DNA of 62,442 bases from Stentor roeselii (GCA_006503475.1 RSEH01000272.1:1-62442); one strand, 5' to 3'. Shown: positions 9,916 to 20,288, numbered from the stretch's first letter. The notes: generated by a model from the letters alone, not told the origin. Numbers and translations are program-made.

Positions 9916-11313
9916 AAACCTAGAAGACTCTGTAAAAGCAACTCGCTTAACAACAGAGCCAAATCCTTTAAATTCAAGTAAAAACTCTTTATCAAATCTT
10001 TTCCAGACTTTCACAATTTTATCATTTCCAGCTGAAACAACGAGTGAATCGTCATAATTAAAGCTAACACAATTTACATCATTTGAATGAAAACCAATCA
10101 ATCTGCAAACATGTCTTTTGTGAAGGTCCCAAAGCAAGATTTTTCCATCAGCGCCTCCAGAAACTAAAAACTTATCATCTTTCGACACATTAAGTGAATA
10201 AACACTGCCTTGATGTCCTTTCAAGCAGAAACTAATATTTTTTAACTGAAGGTCCCATACAACAACATCCGGATTTCCAGCAACAACAGCGAATTTCTTA
10301 TCATTCGTTAAAACCATATGCCAAATAAACGAAGAATGAACATTAAACGACTTTCCATGTTTTAAGTCATTCATTTGAAATACTTCTATTTCTTTTGACT
10401 GATACACAACGACTATTTTTTTTTCATCTTTCGAGAGACAAACTTTGCTGAAGTTTTCAGTTTTTTTCAATGGTTGGACTGAAAGGTTTTCAACTGAGAC
10501 TGAGTTGATGATGGACAGAGTTGAATACAAAAGTTCTGAATCATTGTTCAAGGTTCCTATCAAATCTGTTGATTTACTTGGAAAAATCTTTTGTTTTACT
10601 TGTTGAAGACTTTGCAGGTCCCAGACTATCAGTTGAGAGTTGATGCTTTCTGACATTGAGAATAGACGGGTCTCTGATTTTGATAAGAAAAGATCGTATA
10701 TTGGGTGTGAATGACCTAATAAGGTCGCTTTCAGTGATCTTGAAGTTATGCTCCAGATTTTTATTGAGTTGTCGTGAGAACCTGAGATTATTTCTTGCTC
10801 GTTTGAGGTTATTAGAACTTTTCGGACGTATAAAGTGTGAGATTCGAGTTTACATTCTTCACATCTTGTTTTCGTGTTGAATATTTTTATACTTCTGTCT
10901 TTGCTTCCGCTTACTATCAGAGAGTTTGAGGATGATATGTCCACGCTGAATACATCCATTTCATGGGCCCTGATATCAAACATCAACTCTCTTTTCACTA
11001 AATTCCAAGCAATTATTCTGCAATCTCGAGTTCCGGCAACCAAGACATTCTCATCCTTAGACAAAGTAATACTCCAAAACCCAAAAGTCCTAACACTGAG
11101 CTCATCAACCTTAATAAATCTCAAAAGCGACCAAAACATAACTTTCGAGTCATCCGAAGCAGTGATAAGCATATCATTCTTCACAGAAATAACCGCACAT
11201 CTAATATAATTCGAAGTATGCGACTCAATAAACACCTGAAACTTTTTTATCAAGTACCTGACAGGACACTCTCTTCGATATTTCACAAAAAGTTCTAAAT
11301 TCAATTCCTTCAT
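9859..11313 (-). CDS. WD40-repeat protein
   Basis: This is a 484-residue frame with an ATG start. After about 50 residues it consists of WD40 repeats: units ending in IKIFNT, IKIWSI, LIVWDL, VVVWDL, ILLWDL and VKVWKR are visible, many with the GH...S-x-D pattern, enough for at least one seven-bladed propeller. Nothing identifies a specific complex, so a scaffold role is the most that can be said. The C-terminus (FFRVFKVNLL) is encoded by a copy of the 55-nt minisatellite, so the ancestral end of the protein is uncertain. The start codon lies only 4 nt after the stop codon of the upstream Med21-like gene. Confidence 0.88.
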   Translation of the reverse strand: MKELNLELFVKYRRECPVRYLIKKFQVFIESHTSNYIRCAVISVKNDMLITASDDSKVMFWSLLRFIKVDELSVRTFGFWSITLSKDENVLVAGTRDCRIIAWNLVKRELMFDIRAHEMDVFSVDISSSNSLIVSGSKDRSIKIFNTKTRCEECKLESHTLYVRKVLITSNEQEIISGSHDNSIKIWSITSRSLKATLLGHSHPIYDLFLSKSETRLFSMSESINSQLIVWDLQSLQQVKQKIFPSKSTDLIGTLNNDSELLYSTLSIINSVSVENLSVQPLKKTENFSKVCLSKDEKKIVVVYQSKEIEVFQMNDLKHGKSFNVHSSFIWHMVLTNDKKFAVVAGNPDVVVWDLQLKNISFCLKGHQGSVYSLNVSKDDKFLVSGGADGKILLWDLHKRHVCRLIGFHSNDVNCVSFNYDDSLVVSAGNDKIVKVWKRFDKEFLLEFKGFGSVVKRVAFTESSRFVVAFGDKYFFRVFKVNLL

Positions 11314-11317
11314 TATA

Positions 11318-11656
11318 TTAAACTTTATCTAAACTATCTTCAACAACCTTGAAAACTTTTTCCGCTTTTTCTTTAAGATTCTCAAGTTTATGAAGAGAGT
11401 TTTCATATTTCATTTCAAGATTTCTTATTTCGGCTTCTTGTTCTTCGCGAGTTTTGGTGAAGATTTCATTTGGAATTTTGCCGACGACATTCATGATGTT
11501 TGTATGAGAATTCAGAATTTCAGTGCTTAAGTCTGTTATCAGCTTGTTTCTTGTGTTTTGGTCTAGACCTGATTTTTCTTGGATCTCGTTGATGCCCTGG
11601 TAAAGAGCTTGTGTGAAATTTCCGAGAGCTACTTCGAGTTCGGTCAGACAATCCAT
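11318..11656 (-). CDS. Mediator subunit 21-like small coiled-coil protein
   Basis: This 112-residue helical protein is short, like Med21. It opens MDCLTELEVALGNFTQALYQ, comparable to the 'DRLTQLQDAVDQLAEQF' opening of Med21. It has a central segment ending NVVGKIPNEIF, comparable to the 'IDxLIDSLP' motif, then a long heptad helix with EEQEAEIRNLE. Med21 pairs with Med7 in the Mediator middle module in the nucleus. The match is by pattern only; another small Mediator subunit (Med9, Med10 or Med22) or an unrelated coiled coil is possible. Gaps are 4 nt to the gene on each side, so no room remains for its own promoter outside neighbouring coding sequence. Confidence 0.6.
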   Translation of the reverse strand: MDCLTELEVALGNFTQALYQGINEIQEKSGLDQNTRNKLITDLSTEILNSHTNIMNVVGKIPNEIFTKTREEQEAEIRNLEMKYENSLHKLENLKEKAEKVFKVVEDSLDKV

Positions 11657-11660
11657 TTAT

Positions 11661-12302
11661 TTATTCTTTTTCTTTCTTTTTATATAAAAAGTCACGGATT
11701 TTTACCAGCCAGGACATGTAAAGCCGGTATTCTTTGTCGCTTGAGTACTTTTCTATGAACTCTAAAACGTCTTCGTCGATTCCAAAGCTCTGGATGTACC
11801 GGGTAAGAGTATCCAAATAAGGCCTCTTAACTTTTTCCAACTCCCTCCCAAGATACCCTTTACTAGAAGCCACAGGATCTTTAAAAACACTCATATTATC
11901 CGAGTGCATCACCCGATTAAAAACCAAAATTCTATTACAAGTAGAACAATCCACAAAAATCCCCGAATTATTATCAGTATTCGTGAAAAAAACATTAAAA
12001 TCCGCATAACTTTCCACTTTTTGATTAGTTTTCTCGATTTTCAATTCATCAATCCCAGTAAAATTCATCTGATAAACAGCTTCAAAGTTGATTTCCATCT
12101 GAACTTTTCCAATATTTTTCCTCAAATAAACAAAAACATTATCAGGTTGGTCTTCCAGTTCAAATCCAGTGATTTTCAAGAACAATTCCACATTTTGGTC
12201 GTATTTATATTTACTGAAGTCATTTTCAATACGTTCTTCAAGAAGATTGAAAAGTTCTTTTCGAGGAGTAATAGTTTTTCTTCTTATCATTCTAAAAAAC
12301 AT
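11661..12302 (-). CDS. MAM33: MAM33 / p32 (C1QBP) family mitochondrial matrix protein
   Basis: This 213-residue protein matches the MAM33/p32 layout. A basic N-terminus (MFFRMIRRKTITPRKEL) could be a short mitochondrial presequence. Beta-rich middle strands include VQMEINFEAVYQM and SGIFVDCSTCNRILVFNRV. The diagnostic C-terminal helices read LDTLTRYIQSFGIDEDVLEF and then EYRLYMSWLVKIRDFL, equivalent to the conserved 'YLEERGI...YxxWLxxLKxF' end of p32. The family forms doughnut trimers in the mitochondrial matrix and supports ribosome assembly and oxidative phosphorylation. It lies between a Med21-like and a RING gene, with 4-nt and 8-nt gaps. Confidence 0.78.
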   Translation of the reverse strand: MFFRMIRRKTITPRKELFNLLEERIENDFSKYKYDQNVELFLKITGFELEDQPDNVFVYLRKNIGKVQMEINFEAVYQMNFTGIDELKIEKTNQKVESYADFNVFFTNTDNNSGIFVDCSTCNRILVFNRVMHSDNMSVFKDPVASSKGYLGRELEKVKRPYLDTLTRYIQSFGIDEDVLEFIEKYSSDKEYRLYMSWLVKIRDFLYKKKEKE

Positions 12303-12310
12303 TATTTTTA

Positions 12311-13744
12311 CTATTTTAAGTCATATTGAAAAAGACTATCTCCAGTGTTATAAAAGATCTGGTTATTGAACAAACAAGCAGAAACGTTGCAGTCACTGAT
12401 GAGTTCATATTCAATGGTATCAAGAGCAGCGATAGTCAAATGATCAGAATCAAATCGATAAATGACGCGATTTACTTCATTAGTCTCAGTGACTCCTCCC
12501 AAGAGATACACAAAGTTGTTATCACTGCAGGAGACAATATGTGAATAAGACGACTGCAGCTTTACTTGAAGGACTCTCCATCTGTTCATATAAAAAACCT
12601 CGATAGACAAGTCAATATTCCCTCCAAAGACGTAGATTTTATTGTAAAGTGACTCACAAGTCGCGTACATCCTTTCTTGGTTAAGCTCAGGTAAATTATT
12701 CCATTCTTTTCTTTTATACCTTACAAGTACCTCTCTTCCTGGATGATCTGAATTCATTCTCGACCCGCCAATAAGTGCCAAGTCGCCTTTATGCCTTCCG
12801 AGGCAGAAGCCGACCCACAATCTTTTAAAGTGAACATAATAAAGACTCATATCATTTATGTCAATATAAAGAATATGATCTGGAGTCACAACACAAACTG
12901 TTTCAGGGTGCAAATGAATGCATTTGCTTTCTTTCTGAATAAATTGATGAGGGAATGACAGACTTTCTCTCTTTTTCATGTTGAACATCTTCAGGTTCTG
13001 GTCCATCGGGTTGAAAAGGATCCTCGCTGTGTAAAGATTGACCCTGTTCGTCGCCCCTCGTCTTTCTGCAGGCCTTTCGTAAACCAGCTCCACAGTTGAC
13101 TTGCTGAAAAGACAGACTGACTTGTCCTGAACGAGGACCTTTGCCTGAGAAGTCATCAAAGTGATTTCATTCAAAGTCTTTTGAAAAGCCTCACAAGAAA
13201 AAACCTTCAAATTTAAAGTAACATCATTATTCAAGTACTTCTGCTCAATCATCTTAACTATTTCAGATGCTTCTTTATGTCTCAAGTCCGCGTCTTTTAG
13301 AATCAAAGAGTAAGAATTGATGTCTTGTTTTATTTTTGTTAATGTTTCGTGCTTTACTATTGAGTTGTTGTCCATCGCTTCGTTTAGTTGTTTTCGGAGA
13401 TTGGAAAAAGTTTTGATTGTTTCGATTTCGAGTTGGTTTAACTGGTTTATACACTTCAGCTGCTTGTCTATCTCGCTTTGAACTACTTCTTCTAAACGAT
13501 TTTCGAATTGTTGGTGGAAAGAGTTGAAAGAAACTAACTCGTCTCTCATTATTTTTTCGATTAAGTCATTGTTCGGAGTAATTTCGCTGCTTTTGTAAGG
13601 GTTTCGGCAGATTGGACATTCTAAGTCACCGGATGATAAGTCGCTTATGCAGATGTGGCAGATCATGTGGGAACATGGAAGTAGTTGGGGCATGTGCGAA
13701 ATCGAGTATTCTTCTAGGCATATCATGCATTCTTCAGGATCCAT
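12311..13744 (-). CDS. RING-finger / coiled-coil / kelch-like E3 ubiquitin ligase
   Basis: This 477-residue protein begins with a textbook C3HC4 RING at residues 6-46 (Cys6, Cys9, Cys24, His26, Cys29, Cys32, Cys43, Cys46). A coiled-coil region follows to about residue 190. The C-terminal half resembles a kelch-type beta-propeller, with units such as LALIGGSRMNSDHPG, NKIYVFGGNIDLSIEV and NFVYLLGGVTETNEV. The RING would recruit an E2 and the propeller a substrate, as in TRIM- or kelch-type ligases. No B-box Cys/His set is evident after the RING. The stop (12311) is 8 nt before the start of the p32 gene, and the start faces the BEACH gene across a 314-nt divergent gap. Confidence 0.85.
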   Translation of the reverse strand: MDPEECMICLEEYSISHMPQLLPCSHMICHICISDLSSGDLECPICRNPYKSSEITPNNDLIEKIMRDELVSFNSFHQQFENRLEEVVQSEIDKQLKCINQLNQLEIETIKTFSNLRKQLNEAMDNNSIVKHETLTKIKQDINSYSLILKDADLRHKEASEIVKMIEQKYLNNDVTLNLKVFSCEAFQKTLNEITLMTSQAKVLVQDKSVCLFSKSTVELVYERPAERRGATNRVNLYTARILFNPMDQNLKMFNMKKRESLSFPHQFIQKESKCIHLHPETVCVVTPDHILYIDINDMSLYYVHFKRLWVGFCLGRHKGDLALIGGSRMNSDHPGREVLVRYKRKEWNNLPELNQERMYATCESLYNKIYVFGGNIDLSIEVFYMNRWRVLQVKLQSSYSHIVSCSDNNFVYLLGGVTETNEVNRVIYRFDSDHLTIAALDTIEYELISDCNVSACLFNNQIFYNTGDSLFQYDLK

Positions 13745-14058
13745 TATTAAAATATAGATTAGATCTTTTAGTGCTTTGATTTTTATTGCTTTTGTTTTTT
13801 AGTGGAAGATTTTTAGCTTAATTCATCACTATCATTCTTAACTTTCCTAAAATCTCTTTGCAAACCTTATAAAGAACAATTATCAAAACCTAGCCACACA
13901 AACCCATTAAAATTTTATATCTCTTTCATAAAAAAACATCCTAAAAAAATTTTGATGCAATCATCAAAATTTTCTCAATTTCCAAATAACCTCATACAAA
14001 TTTCCAAGTATAGTATTAGATCAATATCTTTTGTCCATAATAAACCACCCAAGACAAT
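13745..14058. promoter_or_regulatory. divergent intergenic region (RING gene / BEACH gene)
   Basis: This 314-nt AT-rich gap lies between divergent start codons, so both promoters should lie here. It contains A-tracts and the sequence catcctaaaaaaattttgat near 13939. No defined site can be assigned from one sequence. Confidence 0.55.
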
Positions 14059-17000
14059 ATGGATCATCATCCAAAAAATGTGATTAGTGTAATCGAGCTT
14101 CCTAAAACGAAAGAATTTTGGGAAACCTACCGAAAATCAGAGGCGAGCATATCGGAATTCTTAAAAGTACTTAAAAGCTGCATCGAAGAAACGAGTGAAA
14201 ACTCTTCAAAGTTGATCAGCACTGACTCTATCATCGCCGAGGTAGAGTTTTTTCTAGACAATTCCAGTAGCGACTTGTTTTCTTCACTTCTTCCTTTGAT
14301 CAAAGAGAGTAAACGGCTGTTATTCGACAGAACATCTTATACTGATCGTTCACTGAAGGTTGGGATGGTCCTCTGTCAACAGCTTGACTCTTTTTTAGAT
14401 GAGTATTCAACAAACAATATTGAAAAAGTCGTTCAGCAAGGGTTTGAAGTGATTGATTTTCTTTTTAAGTACTCAAAAAATGTAATAGAAAAAGAATCAA
14501 AATCTCATGAATCAGAAAAATTTTGGGATGAATTCAAAAATTTAAAGGAGAAAATTTTAAACATTGTTCCTCAGATCTTGATGAAAAATGAGCCGAGTCC
14601 TGAGATTTTTTCTAGTCTTTTAGATAAAATCAAAGAGTTTGAGTTGACTAAGGAAAAACTTTCTGTTGTTGGCCAAGATTCTTTTCGTATGCTGTTGAAG
14701 AAGTTTGGAGATAGGAGTTTAATTATTCTTGAAAGTTACTTGCCTCGGAAACTGGATAATCCTGACTTGATTGATATTAAAAATTTATTGAAGTTTGTTT
14801 ATATCAACCCTGAATATATTCAGAGATCTTTTGAGATTTTGATGGATTTATTTAGACAGTCATCTAGGAGAGGTAGCAGCTACCAAATAGAAAAGCATAA
14901 ATTCAGACAAGAAATCGAATGCCGAGAGCTTTCCTTCCTACTGAAATTTTCAGTAAGTGACCCAATCCCGCCATCAACAATCCTAAAGTTAAGCCAAGGT
15001 CCCGACTGTGAAATTTCCTTCGAATGCGAAAACTCCAAACTCTTCTTCATCATGAAAAGACTAGACAAGGACCAAAAGCCTCAAAAAGAAGAAATCCAAG
15101 TCCTAAAGCCTCACCAGTCACTGACCCTAGTCTACAATCACAGCCAATTATCCAAAATTCCATCAATCCAAATAAACCAAAAATCATTTCCCGATCGTTT
15201 CGAAAGCCTAAAAAAATTCGACCGTCTTTCTTCCCTTCAAATAAACTTCTCAGGGACCTTAGACTTTTTAGCAATTTTCAACAAAAGTAACTCAATTCGA
15301 GATCTTGACAGTTCAAATCTCTGTAAAATCTTGGAAGTCCTTACAGAAAAACCTGATCCTCTGATATTTTTAGCAGCGCCGGAAGGAGAAGACTTGATTC
15401 GGGATAATTTTTTGAAACTTTCAGGGCAGCCTAACAATTTATATGAAATTTTCAAGAAACTTGGAGGGATTAATTGGATGATTCCACTTTTCAACCAAAC
15501 TGAAAACTCTGAGAACTTTGCTTATCTTTTTTATATACTTAAAGAATTCGTCGCTTCAATGGACCCCAGTCAAGTCCCTGAACTCTTCAATGAAGAATTT
15601 TTTCAAAGTCTTCAGGTTTTAATGGCGAGGCAAATAAAAGACCCTTGTGAAAAAATGGTTGCAAGTCTTTTGGAATTCGTTCATGTCATAAAAAATCTTG
15701 ATGTTTTAAAAGTCGTCATTGAAAACCTACTGTTTAATGAAGAACTTTGGGTAAAAGTTGAAAATCACAGCGTTTTTATCATGGCTTTTAACTCGATGTT
15801 AGAAATAAAAAAAGAAGTTTTTCAGAAAATTTTTGATAAACCTGAAAAAATCTTGAAACTTGTCCAGTTTTTCATAAATGTGAATAAAGAAAATCAAGCT
15901 TTTATCAGCAGTTATCTTTTCAAAATCTTAGAAGAAATGGATGATTTTTTTTGCAGGGAACATCAAGTTTTACTGTCAGTTATGAAACTTGTTGTTGAGA
16001 AGATGAGCACTGAAGCTGAAGGTCAACATTTTCGTAATTTTTTACTGAAAATTTCACATGGTTGGAGGGAAAAGTCGAAAATCTCGAAATTAGAGAAATT
16101 TGATTGTCTTTCATTTTGCGACCAAATAATTGATTCGGTTTTTCCTGGACTTATCAGGAATAAAGAAAACTTTAAGGAAAATGGTCTGGAGTACCCAGTG
16201 ATTGCTTTTATTTTAGATGTTTTCAGTGAAAATATTTACATGTATCGACGTGACCCGATCACACAAAGAGTCATCGATTTCAAGATTGACTACAGTAAAG
16301 AAAAAGAGTTTTACAATAAACTTTACAAGACCCTTGAAAATATGAGAATCGATCTCAACAAACTCGACCTTCTCGATGTTTTTTGCAAGTTTTCAGAGAA
16401 AAGCCTTGTTAAAAACATCATGCTTTATTCAGCACCAAGTAATTCTTCAGTCATTAACCAAGACCGAAAAAGTTCCTTCTTTTTTGACCTAGTCACTAAC
16501 CAGCTTTTCACTTTTCATGAAATAACGAAAGATCACCCTGTAAAATTCGCAGAAGTTTTGAACTACATCGAAATTCTCATGAAAAATAACGCGAAACTCT
16601 TTATTAAAATCGTGGAAAGTTCTTGTTTTCCTGAATGGTCCTACCCGTTTTTTGAAAAATACGAAAAACACCAGATTGAAAATTTTTACTTGTTTTTTTT
16701 GAAGATCTTCACAGAAACCAAGTATTTCAAAAATTTTAATTCTTTGAGAAAACTTGTTTTTTGGTTTCAGGAAAGGAAAAGATATAAAGATGGACTTGAA
16801 TTTTTAGCTAGTCTTGTATGTGACTTGAAGATTGAAGAAAGTTTGAATAGTGACTTGATGCTTTTAGTGGAATTTTTAAATGTTTTTGAAGATGTTTCTT
16901 CTGACTACTCAATTAACCCTGAAACATTTGAAACTTACAAAAAAATTACGCTTAGTTTGTTTGAAATATGCAAAAAACATGATTATTCTTTGAGCTTTCC

Positions 17001-20000
17001 TCAGGTTTCATTAGTCATGCCCTTGCTTCGTAAACTGGGTGAAAAGAGTTTTGAAAAATCGATCATTTTTAGAGATGGAGGATTTATTCGTCAGCTTCTT
17101 TTGTTTTCTTTTAAGATTATGAGAGAAAAAATCGACTTTGATATTGAAAACTGCATCATTCAAACATTTTGTAATAAAGGATGCACGAATAAAGAAGAAG
17201 AGTGGAAAAAAATTAAAAATTCAAGAAAAAATAATAAGGATAAAAATTCTAATAAAATTTCTGAAAAATGTATCAGCAAGTCACCTATTCCTTCAAAAAA
17301 TAGAAAACTTAGCTTGAAGTCGTTTTTGGTTCTTTATATTTACTTTGAATGGGCTGATTGCATTGAAAGACAAACGGATAATCCTAGAAAACTTGAAAGT
17401 CAAGAAAGACTTGTCAAGTTTTTAAGCCAAAACAATTTCAACGGAAAAGAAATGAAAAAAAGACTAATAGAATGCCTAAAACAATGGCTTTCCGACATGA
17501 AAGAAGCTTATAAATTCCCAGACCAATGGTCAGAAAAGATAAAGCCATACAAATACTCATTCGAAATCAACAGCACAACAGACCTAAAAGACAAGCGCAT
17601 CGAAGAAAAACTCGATAATTTTTCATCCAACTTTCCAAAAGACAACTTCGAAATGTTCAAAGTAATAAAAGATGAACAACTTCACTTTTACATTTTTTAC
17701 TGCACCTCATTAAAAATGGAGCTGATTTCAAAGTACTACAAAATCGAAACACGTTCCCATCCTTCCCCAAAAGAAGAAAGTTTCGAGTCTCGAAAGTCAT
17801 CAATCGATTCCATGGCCGATCTAAAAAGAAGCTCAATGATCCAAAACGAGTTAATCTACAAAACGACTTTAAAAAGATATCAAGACATCTTCAATCCCCC
17901 AGAAAGACAAAATGAAAAACTTGTCTTAAGAAGTTTAAGAGATTCACAAGGCAGATGCGTTTTCATTCAAAAAAGTGTAAAAAACAGTGAATTTCTAAAC
18001 CTTCGAAAAAAGTCAAGTATAGACAGCTTGTCCATTCAAAGCATGAATCTTTCAAAAGCCAGTCCAAAGAACTCCTTCGGTTCAGTTGACCTGATGTCGA
18101 ACCACGAAGAAGACATTTCAACAAATCAGTCCTTTTACCCTTTATCTTCTCCAAAAACTATCGAAGTTGAATGCGAGTTGATAAAAATCTACGGGTCTCT
18201 ATCAGGGTCATTAAAAATCTCAGAAAATGACTTTTTATTCAAAACTAAACAAAACTACAGACAAGAGTCACCTTTTACTTCTTACCCAGGAAAAAAAATC
18301 AAAGTATTCAGAGCGAGTTTTCAAAGCACTTCACTTCCATTCAAAAATTTGAATAAAATCTGGCTAAAGTCAGAAGTCACTGAAGCAGTTCCGAAAACTT
18401 TAATGCATGTTAAAAGTGGCTTCGAACTTAAATTTTCATCGGGTAAGGCAAAACTTTTCAACTTTTACACAACAGAAGATTTTTTACTGGTTCAAAGACA
18501 GTTAAAGGCAATTGATATCCCTGTTGTTGAAAATTTGAAATATGCGAAACATGCGAAACATTTGTGGAAAAAGGGAGAATTGTCGAATTTCAGGTATTTG
18601 TTGATGTTGAATGAGTATTCAGGAAGAAGCTTTAATAACTTGACACAATATCCTGTCTTTCCTTGGGTGTTAAAAAATTATTCAGGGGATTCGATTGACT
18701 TGAATGATAAAAATAGTTACAGGGATTTAGAGTTTCCTATTGGAGCTCAGGAGGAATTCGGAAGATCTCGATGTAAGAAAAAGTATGAAATTTCGAAACA
18801 GGAGGAAAAAATTGGATATCATCATGGATCGCATTATTCCAATGCTGGAATTGTTTTGCATTTTATGCTTAGGATTGAACCTTTTTCACAACAGGCGAAA
18901 AATCTTCAGGGTGGCAATTTTGACCTGCCTGATCGTCTATTTCAATCCCTTGAGCAGGCCTGGAAAAGCTCTCAAGCTTGTTTCGGTGACTGCAAAGAAC
19001 TGGTTCCTGAAATGTTTTACCTGCCTGAAATCTTCCAGAACAAGAACAGATATGACTTTAAGAAAAGACAAGACGGTAAAATAGTTGATGAAGTCGAACT
19101 ACCTCCCTGGACCAAAGGTTCCATATACAAATTCCTACAGATTCATCAAAAGGCTCTAGAAAGCGACATCGTCTCTCAAAAACTTCCCGACTGGATAAAC
19201 CTAATATTCGGTTACAAGCAGCGAGACTCCGAAGCCCGAGACTCATTCAACCTGTTCCACCCAGTGACATACGACGACAAATACAGATCCTTCCTAAAAG
19301 AATACGAAGAAAGTTTCCACTCCGCTTTATCCCAACAAGTTTTTCATTTCGGTCAAACTCCTCAAAAGCTCTTCACGAAATCTCACGGGTTAAAAAAAGA
19401 ACTTTTCCGAAAAGCAAGTCTTTCAGAAAGACTTTTAAAGCAAGAAAAAGTCGAACCTCAAAAAATCTTCTCAGCTGAAGTCCGAGCTTTGTTGATATCT
19501 TCGAACGTGATTCTTATTTTAAAAGTAACTGAGTCAAAATCGTTGAAACTAGTGAAAATCACTTTAAATGAACGAGGAAATGAATTTGCAAAAGAATTTG
19601 AAATTTTTCATATTCGGTATGATCCACCTTTCCTTTCTTGTTTGTTTAACGACAACCAAATCGTTTTAGCCAATTCTCAGTCGAACTGTTTATTTTTTTA
19701 CTCTTTTTCAGGAGAGTTGAAGCAAAAAACACGTCTTTTTCATTCAGAAGTACTTTGCCTTGCTGGAAATTCTATCGTCGCTGCAGGATGCAGCGACTCC
19801 AGCCTTGTCATTGTCAAAGAAAACAGCAAAAAACTTCAGCTTTTCGGACATTTTGAACCTATCAAGGAAATCGTGATTTCTGAAGAGTACTGCTCAGTCA
19901 TTAGCTGTAGTAGGAAGATGGTCTTGGTTCATGACTTTAGGACGGGAAATATTTTGAATAAAATTGAAACACAGGTTCAAAAAGTCGCTTGTAATGCTTT

Positions 20001-20280
20001 TGGACTTGTTTTTGTTGGATCGGATTGTGAGGTGAAAGTTTTTTTTATTAATGGAGACGTGGTTAGGAGGCTTGATTTGCAGAAAAATTGTCAATGGGGG
20101 AGTCTTGGAGACTGTGTCTGGATTAAAAGTGGCTCGCAAGTTCGCATTGAAGACCCTTATTTCGAGGATGAGGCAAGAATAATAAGCTCCAAAGTGTCTG
20201 ATTGGAGTTTTTTCTGTTATCATGAGAAAAACGACATTGCAGTCTTCGCTGTGGATAATGATATTTATAAAATTTCATAG
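14059..20280 (+). CDS. giant PH-BEACH-WD40 protein (LvsA/WDFY3/neurobeachin class)
   Basis: This is a single uninterrupted frame of 2073 residues. A long helical N-terminal region without recognisable motifs covers about 1-1360. A PH-like module follows at about 1370-1485. The BEACH domain, at about 1505-1770, carries hallmark stretches: NFRYLLMLNEYSGRSFNNL, QYPVFPWVLKNYSGD, HYSNAGIVLHFMLRIEPF, DLPDRLFQSLEQAWKSS and WINLIFGYKQRDSEA. A C-terminal WD40 propeller spans about 1800-2073. Family members act in membrane traffic, lysosome or contractile-vacuole function, and autophagy. The exact subclass (LvsA, LYST or WDFY) cannot be set by eye. A low-complexity basic and Ser-rich linker near residue 1050 contains many Lys/Asn. 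The next gene starts 8 nt after its stop. Confidence 0.95.
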   Translation: MDHHPKNVISVIELPKTKEFWETYRKSEASISEFLKVLKSCIEETSENSSKLISTDSIIAEVEFFLDNSSSDLFSSLLPLIKESKRLLFDRTSYTDRSLKVGMVLCQQLDSFLDEYSTNNIEKVVQQGFEVIDFLFKYSKNVIEKESKSHESEKFWDEFKNLKEKILNIVPQILMKNEPSPEIFSSLLDKIKEFELTKEKLSVVGQDSFRMLLKKFGDRSLIILESYLPRKLDNPDLIDIKNLLKFVYINPEYIQRSFEILMDLFRQSSRRGSSYQIEKHKFRQEIECRELSFLLKFSVSDPIPPSTILKLSQGPDCEISFECENSKLFFIMKRLDKDQKPQKEEIQVLKPHQSLTLVYNHSQLSKIPSIQINQKSFPDRFESLKKFDRLSSLQINFSGTLDFLAIFNKSNSIRDLDSSNLCKILEVLTEKPDPLIFLAAPEGEDLIRDNFLKLSGQPNNLYEIFKKLGGINWMIPLFNQTENSENFAYLFYILKEFVASMDPSQVPELFNEEFFQSLQVLMARQIKDPCEKMVASLLEFVHVIKNLDVLKVVIENLLFNEELWVKVENHSVFIMAFNSMLEIKKEVFQKIFDKPEKILKLVQFFINVNKENQAFISSYLFKILEEMDDFFCREHQVLLSVMKLVVEKMSTEAEGQHFRNFLLKISHGWREKSKISKLEKFDCLSFCDQIIDSVFPGLIRNKENFKENGLEYPVIAFILDVFSENIYMYRRDPITQRVIDFKIDYSKEKEFYNKLYKTLENMRIDLNKLDLLDVFCKFSEKSLVKNIMLYSAPSNSSVINQDRKSSFFFDLVTNQLFTFHEITKDHPVKFAEVLNYIEILMKNNAKLFIKIVESSCFPEWSYPFFEKYEKHQIENFYLFFLKIFTETKYFKNFNSLRKLVFWFQERKRYKDGLEFLASLVCDLKIEESLNSDLMLLVEFLNVFEDVSSDYSINPETFETYKKITLSLFEICKKHDYSLSFPQVSLVMPLLRKLGEKSFEKSIIFRDGGFIRQLLLFSFKIMREKIDFDIENCIIQTFCNKGCTNKEEEWKKIKNSRKNNKDKNSNKISEKCISKSPIPSKNRKLSLKSFLVLYIYFEWADCIERQTDNPRKLESQERLVKFLSQNNFNGKEMKKRLIECLKQWLSDMKEAYKFPDQWSEKIKPYKYSFEINSTTDLKDKRIEEKLDNFSSNFPKDNFEMFKVIKDEQLHFYIFYCTSLKMELISKYYKIETRSHPSPKEESFESRKSSIDSMADLKRSSMIQNELIYKTTLKRYQDIFNPPERQNEKLVLRSLRDSQGRCVFIQKSVKNSEFLNLRKKSSIDSLSIQSMNLSKASPKNSFGSVDLMSNHEEDISTNQSFYPLSSPKTIEVECELIKIYGSLSGSLKISENDFLFKTKQNYRQESPFTSYPGKKIKVFRASFQSTSLPFKNLNKIWLKSEVTEAVPKTLMHVKSGFELKFSSGKAKLFNFYTTEDFLLVQRQLKAIDIPVVENLKYAKHAKHLWKKGELSNFRYLLMLNEYSGRSFNNLTQYPVFPWVLKNYSGDSIDLNDKNSYRDLEFPIGAQEEFGRSRCKKKYEISKQEEKIGYHHGSHYSNAGIVLHFMLRIEPFSQQAKNLQGGNFDLPDRLFQSLEQAWKSSQACFGDCKELVPEMFYLPEIFQNKNRYDFKKRQDGKIVDEVELPPWTKGSIYKFLQIHQKALESDIVSQKLPDWINLIFGYKQRDSEARDSFNLFHPVTYDDKYRSFLKEYEESFHSALSQQVFHFGQTPQKLFTKSHGLKKELFRKASLSERLLKQEKVEPQKIFSAEVRALLISSNVILILKVTESKSLKLVKITLNERGNEFAKEFEIFHIRYDPPFLSCLFNDNQIVLANSQSNCLFFYSFSGELKQKTRLFHSEVLCLAGNSIVAAGCSDSSLVIVKENSKKLQLFGHFEPIKEIVISEEYCSVISCSRKMVLVHDFRTGNILNKIETQVQKVACNAFGLVFVGSDCEVKVFFINGDVVRRLDLQKNCQWGSLGDCVWIKSGSQVRIEDPYFEDEARIISSKVSDWSFFCYHEKNDIAVFAVDNDIYKIS

Positions 20281-20288
20281 TAAATAAT

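Noticed and set aside
9792-9995. 67-codon frame across the minisatellite
   Set aside because: Out-of-phase reading of the 55-nt repeat and the WD40 gene end.
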